64,000 bases of DNA from an uncultured Ruminococcus sp. (GTDB lineage: Bacteria > Bacillota > Clostridia > Oscillospirales > Acutalibacteraceae): positions 1-64,000 of the forward strand of contig CACWOX010000002.1 in assembly GCA_902762615.1 (NCBI GenBank), in the 5' to 3' direction. The notes beneath the pieces are model-generated. The model made no database searches. It saw only the letters and a program-made list of their open reading frames with translations, and had not been told where the DNA came from. The first letter of the stretch is position 1. Every line of letters starts with the position of its first letter. Positions 59,099 to 64,000 of this stretch are shown here, piece after piece. The translations under genes and the position numbers were made by a program.

Positions 59099-62000
59099 AT
59101 GAAAAGTAAAAGCTTAACCATGTTAGGAAAAAGAACTACTATTTTGATCACGGCTGTACTCGGAGCGGCTCTTACGCTCTTTGCGAGCGGATATTTTGCC
59201 ATGCATGCTTTTGCCGCCGGTCCGTCGGAGGAAAATGACTATGTGGCGCAGTATACTCTTGCCGACAATGAAAGTCTGATCATAGGCGACGCCGAGCCAT
59301 ACGGCGAAGACGGCGAATACGGCGGCAAGCCTGCTACACGGGGCGAGATCAGCGAAAATAATATCTCGCTGAAAACCTCTGCCGCAAAACCCCATTACAC
59401 CTTCGGCGGCTGGAAGGTGACAAAGCCGGGAAGCAGCAGCAGTGTGAATTCTGCCACGTCTCCTTATAATGTAAATTATAGCAACTTTGTGCAGCAGGGG
59501 GACAGTAATTTATACCTTGCCTACGCCTCTCCACTGTGGAACAAAAACTGCCGTGTGGATTATTATGTGGACGGTGAGCTGTACAAGACCGGAACAGTGA
59601 AAAGCAATATCGCAGATACCTCAACAGACAGCTATTCTCTGAATTATAAACGCAGCCAAAGTTCCTACCCTGAGGACCGCGTAATCAACGGAGTGTCAGT
59701 CGCTTTTTGCGGCTGGACTCTGGATGCCGGCGGAGACGGAAAAAAGGTGATCGAAGCTTCCGCACTGCCGGGTGCGAGTGCCGGAGTGACCGAAGAAGTT
59801 GGATACACGTATTTCTCAGACAATTACCTTGGAGAGGAAAGCAGTCCTCGCTGCGTCTACGAAGACGAAAACGGCTGCTTTGTCATCAGGGTCTACGCTG
59901 TATTTGTCAAGAAAATCAAGGTAACTTATGTAGATGAGGACAAGGATTGGTCATATATCTACAACAACTCAGAGCAGAAAACCTTTAATACGGATAAAAC
60001 TAACCCCAACGGAACGGTTGATGTCGACCCGCAGGGATTTAAAGTTTGGACAGGCGCTCAGCTGAGCGCACAGAGCGGTCACGCAGCGAGCGGTTATCTT
60101 TTGGTGGGATGGTATACGAATCCCGATTTTACCGAGCCGCATTACGCAGGTAATACAACCATGTCCACAACAGTCAGTGACCTTCGTCAGGACACTACCC
60201 TCTATGCGCGGTGGTTTGTACGCGGAACAAGCACCTTCTACAATAACCATTCTGATACAGATACAACTGAAGTCAGTAAAGGCAGCAACGGTTGGCAATA
60301 TGTTCCGGTCAACGGCAGTGCCAAATATGTGTATACCCCTGCCAAAAAAGACGGCTATACCTGCATAGGCTGGAATACCGACCGAAATGCGACGACAGGC
60401 TCATTTGATATTAAATTCAGCGATCTGATCAGACAGTCTGACGGAGATTATGAAAATAATTTCTATGCCATATGGGAAAAGAATGTTTACACCGTTTCAT
60501 TTGATTCTCATGCCAACCTGTCCGACGCCGATCAGCTCAATCTGGTAGCCGACCTTACAACACTGAGATATGAAGAACTCAGCGACATCGAAAGCACCGG
60601 CATCACACTGAATTACCCCACGGCGGACGGCTTCTGGGTTTACAAGTTTGAAGCCTACGACGAGGACACAGGCGCCAGAATTCAGGACGGAGGATCCAGA
60701 AACACCAGCAGCACCCAGTACACGCTGACCGGCAATTACTTCAATTACCATGTGCATTGGCGAGTCAGATTTTACTGGGAAAATCTCTACCGATTCATTT
60801 ACGACGCAAACCTCCCTGAAGGCGCGTCGATAACCAACGGTGACCTGCCGAACGATAAACTGCTGAAGCTTGACGCGACGCGAGGTCTGCGCACTCTCCA
60901 CTCCGGCACCGGTCCCAAAACCGCTACCTATGCGGACGGAAAAACCGCCAGCTTTAAGGGCTGGAGCCTGTCAAATGACAACAATATTGACACAATCGTC
61001 GACGAATATATTACAGACGAGCAGTTCGGCGGAAGCTACAGCCAGATAGGAACAGGCAGAGCGGGAAATTCAGTCGAAGAAAAGCGGTTCAACCGCACGC
61101 TCTACGCCGTCTGGGAGGATAACGTCTCCATTTACTACGACGCCAATGGCGGCACAATCGGAATCAATCACGACGCAACAAAAGTCGTCAACAGCAGCGA
61201 TTCGGCAGGTTTTACCGATTATCAGCTTCTCGCAGGTTCCAACATTTCACGCCAAAATCACACCTTCCGCTGCTGGAACACCGAGAGAGACGGAAGCGGT
61301 ACTGACTACGAATTGCATCAGGCGGTCACTACCGCAGAGGATCTTCACCTCTACGCGCAGTGGGATTATAATTCCACCTATTATGTCGTGTTTGACAAGA
61401 ATATGCCGCACGAAAATATGACGGTCAATTATATTCCTGAAAGTCATACGCTATCCACCAATGCTGTACCTACCGATTGGACGATAAGGACAGGTTATAA
61501 TCCGTCCCCCGAAATATTTGAGAATGTTTATGTGGCGGAGGATAACTACACCTACGAGAACCAGCGCACTTATGTCTTTAAGGGCTGGACGCTTGATCAA
61601 GCATACGCCCCTGACGCACTGGTGGACATGGACGCTCTGGCTGACGACCCAACCAACATTGTCAACAGTGAAAAAGTTGTCACAAAAGCGCAGCAGTCTC
61701 AATTTATCAAGGACGAAAACGGCGACTGTTACATCACTGCTCATGCCTACTGGCAGGAGAGCGTCTGCGTTACCTTGCACGGCAACGGCTGTACTATCGC
61801 TAATACCGGTCAAAAAACGGTAAAGCAGTGGAGCAACAGCGGAAAAAATATTTACGCCACATCATTCTCAACTTACTCTACGACCCGTGATGATTATGAT
61901 TTCTGGGGTTATAACACCAAGCCGGACGGCACCGGCACATGGTACGCCACCAGAGCAATATGGAACACCCTTCTGTCGAGGGGCATGGTGACCGATGAAA

Positions 62001-64000
62001 CGCCGCACCATATTCTTTATTCCGGCGCCAATGATCCCGGGTCACAGGATATGTATTTCTACGGCTTTAATAATGACGACAACCATCTGTATTATCAGTG
62101 GCATTTTACCGAAGAATACCGCATCGAATTCGATATGAACGTGCCGGAGGGTACGGTTCTGAAAAGCACGCCTACTTCCGAGAGAACCGGCAGCGAACAT
62201 AACAGGAATCTCTTTGATGGTGACGGCTACTGGCATTTCTCCACAATGACTCCGTTCTGCTATGAGCCGGAAGCCTACGGCAGGACGAACGTCCAGACCT
62301 ACTGCTTCATGGGATGGAGCCTTTCACCGACCGACCCGGACCAGGTGGACGTCGTATATGAGGTGCCGAGCGGGAGCGAGGACGCATCCGAGATACCCGA
62401 CGAAGGCATAGAAGTGAGCAACAAGGTACACATCTCCAAATTCCATAATCAGCCGCTCGACGATGAGGGCAAGCTGACCGTCACGGTTCACGCCGTCTGG
62501 AAAAAGCGCGCGGTTGTCACCTTCCACGGAAACGGCGGCGCCACGTCGGCAGGCAAGGATATATCCTACTCGATGCCAACCAGTATTTTCAACGCGGACA
62601 TCAACAGCTTCCCCTCAACCCCCGGCTTCCATAAGGCGTGCAATCTGCTGCTGGGCTACAATACCAAGGCGAACGGCACCGGAATCTGGTACTGCTCCTC
62701 AAGGCAGTGGGCAAACGTCAAGAAATATCACCCGGAAGTGACCGATGAAACCGAGCATCTGATATACGGCAGCAGTTCCGGCGGCTCTTCAGCCGTCAGC
62801 GGATCGGGCGGAGGCATTATCTTCGAGGGTAAGAACAACGAAGGCTCTCCCAACAATCTTTATGCCCAATGGCATGAATATGAAAATTACCGCATCGAAT
62901 TTGACATGAACAAGCCGGTTGACGATGCGGTCATAAGTCCGGTGATTTCGCCGCGTCTTGCCAACGAAAGCTCCAGCAATCCTTTCAAATCAGTCAACGG
63001 CAGCGAAGAAAAATACTGGACATTCAGCACATTGACGCCCTATTGCTATCAATACGGCAAATACGGCAGGGCTGCCGACAAAAAAGTGCAGACCTATCAG
63101 TTCATGGGCTGGAGCCTGCAGCCGTACACACCGGATCAGGTAAACAGCAGCACCGTGGTCAGTACTTTCAGCTATGAGCTGACCGATGGACAGGAGAATC
63201 TGGAGGAACCGGACGAAACCATTGAGATTTCCAACCGTATCCCGCAGTCCTTCTTTGAGGAAACCGAGGACGTCGTTACCATCGACGACAAGGATTATCT
63301 CTCGGTCAAGGTCTACGCAGTGTGGAAAGAACGCGCCGTGCTGCGTCTGGTGGTAAATGACGGTTCCGCTTCAGCTGACGAGCTTGTTCATTATATTATG
63401 CCGGGCAGCATCTTCTCCGCCGATCTCAATTACGGAGTTGGCGATACCTTCCTCGGCAATGCGCCCAAGGGCTGCACCTTTATCGGCTTCAATACCAAAC
63501 GGGACGGCACAGGCACCTATTACCTGCGCAAAAATAATTCCGGCAGTTACAGCGAGCTTACCCAATACCTTCACAGCGAATGGGAGGACAAAACGGTCGA
63601 CTGCACTTCGGGCGTGACATTTGTCAGCGCTAACAATGCGGAAAAGGACGGCGCGGAGACGCCCAACGTCCTCTACGCCCAGTGGGTGCGCAACTACACG
63701 CTGACCTATCATCTCAATCTGATTGACGGCTCCTATGACGCACATTTTGGCGAAAGCGGAAAGGATTACCGCTGCGCTGTCAATTACGACATGATGGATT
63801 GGACTGAAACGCTCGAAGACGGCACTTCATCGACTACGGAGGTTTATCCCTACCACAATCTGCGTGATATGCTGCCTTCCATCAAAAAGCAGGAAGAGAA
63901 TGGCAAGAATTACTACTTCATGGGCTGGTCGTGGGAAGAAATTAACGGTCCTGTAGATTCCTACGACACATCGAAGCTGGTTGACAGGGCGGAATTCAAC
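59099..64000 (+). CDS. Giant secreted InlB-type repeat protein, 3' end outside window
   Basis: 1634 codons in the window with no stop. A signal peptide (MKSKSLTMLGKRTTILI... to HAFAA, about 41 residues) is followed by tandem Flg_new/InlB-B-type repeats: each opens with a strand such as IYYDANGG or VTFHGNGG, has an F-x-GW or GYNTKxDGTGT core and closes with LYAQW, LYAVW, FYAIW or VYAVW. Closings are near residues 371, 459, 671, 755, 885, 1000, 1134, 1258, 1409 and 1528. GGAGG precedes the ATG at 59099. Such proteins are usually surface-exposed, often anchored to the wall near the C-terminus, which is not visible here. Confidence 0.9.
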   Translation, partial: MKSKSLTMLGKRTTILITAVLGAALTLFASGYFAMHAFAAGPSEENDYVAQYTLADNESLIIGDAEPYGEDGEYGGKPATRGEISENNISLKTSAAKPHYTFGGWKVTKPGSSSSVNSATSPYNVNYSNFVQQGDSNLYLAYASPLWNKNCRVDYYVDGELYKTGTVKSNIADTSTDSYSLNYKRSQSSYPEDRVINGVSVAFCGWTLDAGGDGKKVIEASALPGASAGVTEEVGYTYFSDNYLGEESSPRCVYEDENGCFVIRVYAVFVKKIKVTYVDEDKDWSYIYNNSEQKTFNTDKTNPNGTVDVDPQGFKVWTGAQLSAQSGHAASGYLLVGWYTNPDFTEPHYAGNTTMSTTVSDLRQDTTLYARWFVRGTSTFYNNHSDTDTTEVSKGSNGWQYVPVNGSAKYVYTPAKKDGYTCIGWNTDRNATTGSFDIKFSDLIRQSDGDYENNFYAIWEKNVYTVSFDSHANLSDADQLNLVADLTTLRYEELSDIESTGITLNYPTADGFWVYKFEAYDEDTGARIQDGGSRNTSSTQYTLTGNYFNYHVHWRVRFYWENLYRFIYDANLPEGASITNGDLPNDKLLKLDATRGLRTLHSGTGPKTATYADGKTASFKGWSLSNDNNIDTIVDEYITDEQFGGSYSQIGTGRAGNSVEEKRFNRTLYAVWEDNVSIYYDANGGTIGINHDATKVVNSSDSAGFTDYQLLAGSNISRQNHTFRCWNTERDGSGTDYELHQAVTTAEDLHLYAQWDYNSTYYVVFDKNMPHENMTVNYIPESHTLSTNAVPTDWTIRTGYNPSPEIFENVYVAEDNYTYENQRTYVFKGWTLDQAYAPDALVDMDALADDPTNIVNSEKVVTKAQQSQFIKDENGDCYITAHAYWQESVCVTLHGNGCTIANTGQKTVKQWSNSGKNIYATSFSTYSTTRDDYDFWGYNTKPDGTGTWYATRAIWNTLLSRGMVTDETPHHILYSGANDPGSQDMYFYGFNNDDNHLYYQWHFTEEYRIEFDMNVPEGTVLKSTPTSERTGSEHNRNLFDGDGYWHFSTMTPFCYEPEAYGRTNVQTYCFMGWSLSPTDPDQVDVVYEVPSGSEDASEIPDEGIEVSNKVHISKFHNQPLDDEGKLTVTVHAVWKKRAVVTFHGNGGATSAGKDISYSMPTSIFNADINSFPSTPGFHKACNLLLGYNTKANGTGIWYCSSRQWANVKKYHPEVTDETEHLIYGSSSGGSSAVSGSGGGIIFEGKNNEGSPNNLYAQWHEYENYRIEFDMNKPVDDAVISPVISPRLANESSSNPFKSVNGSEEKYWTFSTLTPYCYQYGKYGRAADKKVQTYQFMGWSLQPYTPDQVNSSTVVSTFSYELTDGQENLEEPDETIEISNRIPQSFFEETEDVVTIDDKDYLSVKVYAVWKERAVLRLVVNDGSASADELVHYIMPGSIFSADLNYGVGDTFLGNAPKGCTFIGFNTKRDGTGTYYLRKNNSGSYSELTQYLHSEWEDKTVDCTSGVTFVSANNAEKDGAETPNVLYAQWVRNYTLTYHLNLIDGSYDAHFGESGKDYRCAVNYDMMDWTETLEDGTSSTTEVYPYHNLRDMLPSIKKQEENGKNYYFMGWSWEEINGPVDSYDTSKLVDRAEFN

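Noticed and set aside
1-64000. CRISPR arrays, tRNA or rRNA genes, insertion sequences and prophage genes
   Set aside because: No regularly spaced direct repeats, cloverleaf-like sequence, transposase or phage structural motif was seen while reading; a covariance and repeat scan would settle this.

Overview
The window looks like a chromosome segment from an anaerobic, spore-lineage Firmicute of class Clostridia, most likely the Oscillospiraceae/Ruminococcaceae side. The evidence is a fused IspH-ribosomal protein S1 gene, an oxygen-sensitive class III ribonucleotide reductase, a set of sporulation genes (yqfC, yqfD, spoIIR, a ylbJ-like gene, tepA next to ftsK/spoIIIE), AddAB instead of RecBCD, AGGAGG-type ribosome binding sites, and frequent TTG/GTG starts. 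No species can be named from the sequence alone. All family assignments rest on motifs read by eye; no database search was run.

Layout. 1-677: 3' part of a tyrosine recombinase, ending at a two-way terminator. 768-8282 (minus): four tandem paralogous polytopic membrane proteins of the DUF6020 type. 8412-13274 (minus): rpiR-type regulator, baiN-like flavoprotein, cmk and the ispH-rpsA fusion. 13371-16714 (minus): SRP RNA, dnaX, ebfC, recR, smpB, the same gene order seen around scr-dnaX-recR in Bacillus. 16952-17971 (plus): galM, alone. 18030-20537 (minus): an anaerobic ribonucleotide reductase split into a catalytic body and a separate 55-residue glycyl-radical peptide, behind a promoter covered by two NrdR-like boxes. 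20799-29349 (minus): tepA-like protease, uppP, ftsK/spoIIIE, ygiQ, a secreted MBL hydrolase and a DUF3006 protein.

29548-35822 (minus): ylbJ-like, a Cys-rich protein, maf, then the methyl-cycle genes metF, a free MetH activation domain, and a MetH core lacking that domain. 35920-37418 (plus): yqfC-yqfD behind a sigma-E-like promoter. 37442-49327 (minus): corA, an Lrp regulator, an aminotransferase, ispE, spoIIR, addB, addA and a family 4 uracil-DNA glycosylase.

49504-64000 is all plus strand and looks more lineage-specific. First comes a compact four-gene unit with its own promoter and terminator: a lipoprotein, a membrane-anchored phosphodiester glycosidase, a divergent Lgt-like membrane protein, and a second paralogous phosphodiester glycosidase. 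It is the best candidate here for an undescribed envelope system. Then follow a MATE exporter, a DUF4190-like protein, a LacI regulator overlapping a flavodoxin-like reductase, luxS, a small membrane protein, and the first 1634 codons of a giant secreted protein built from InlB-type repeats that runs off the window end.
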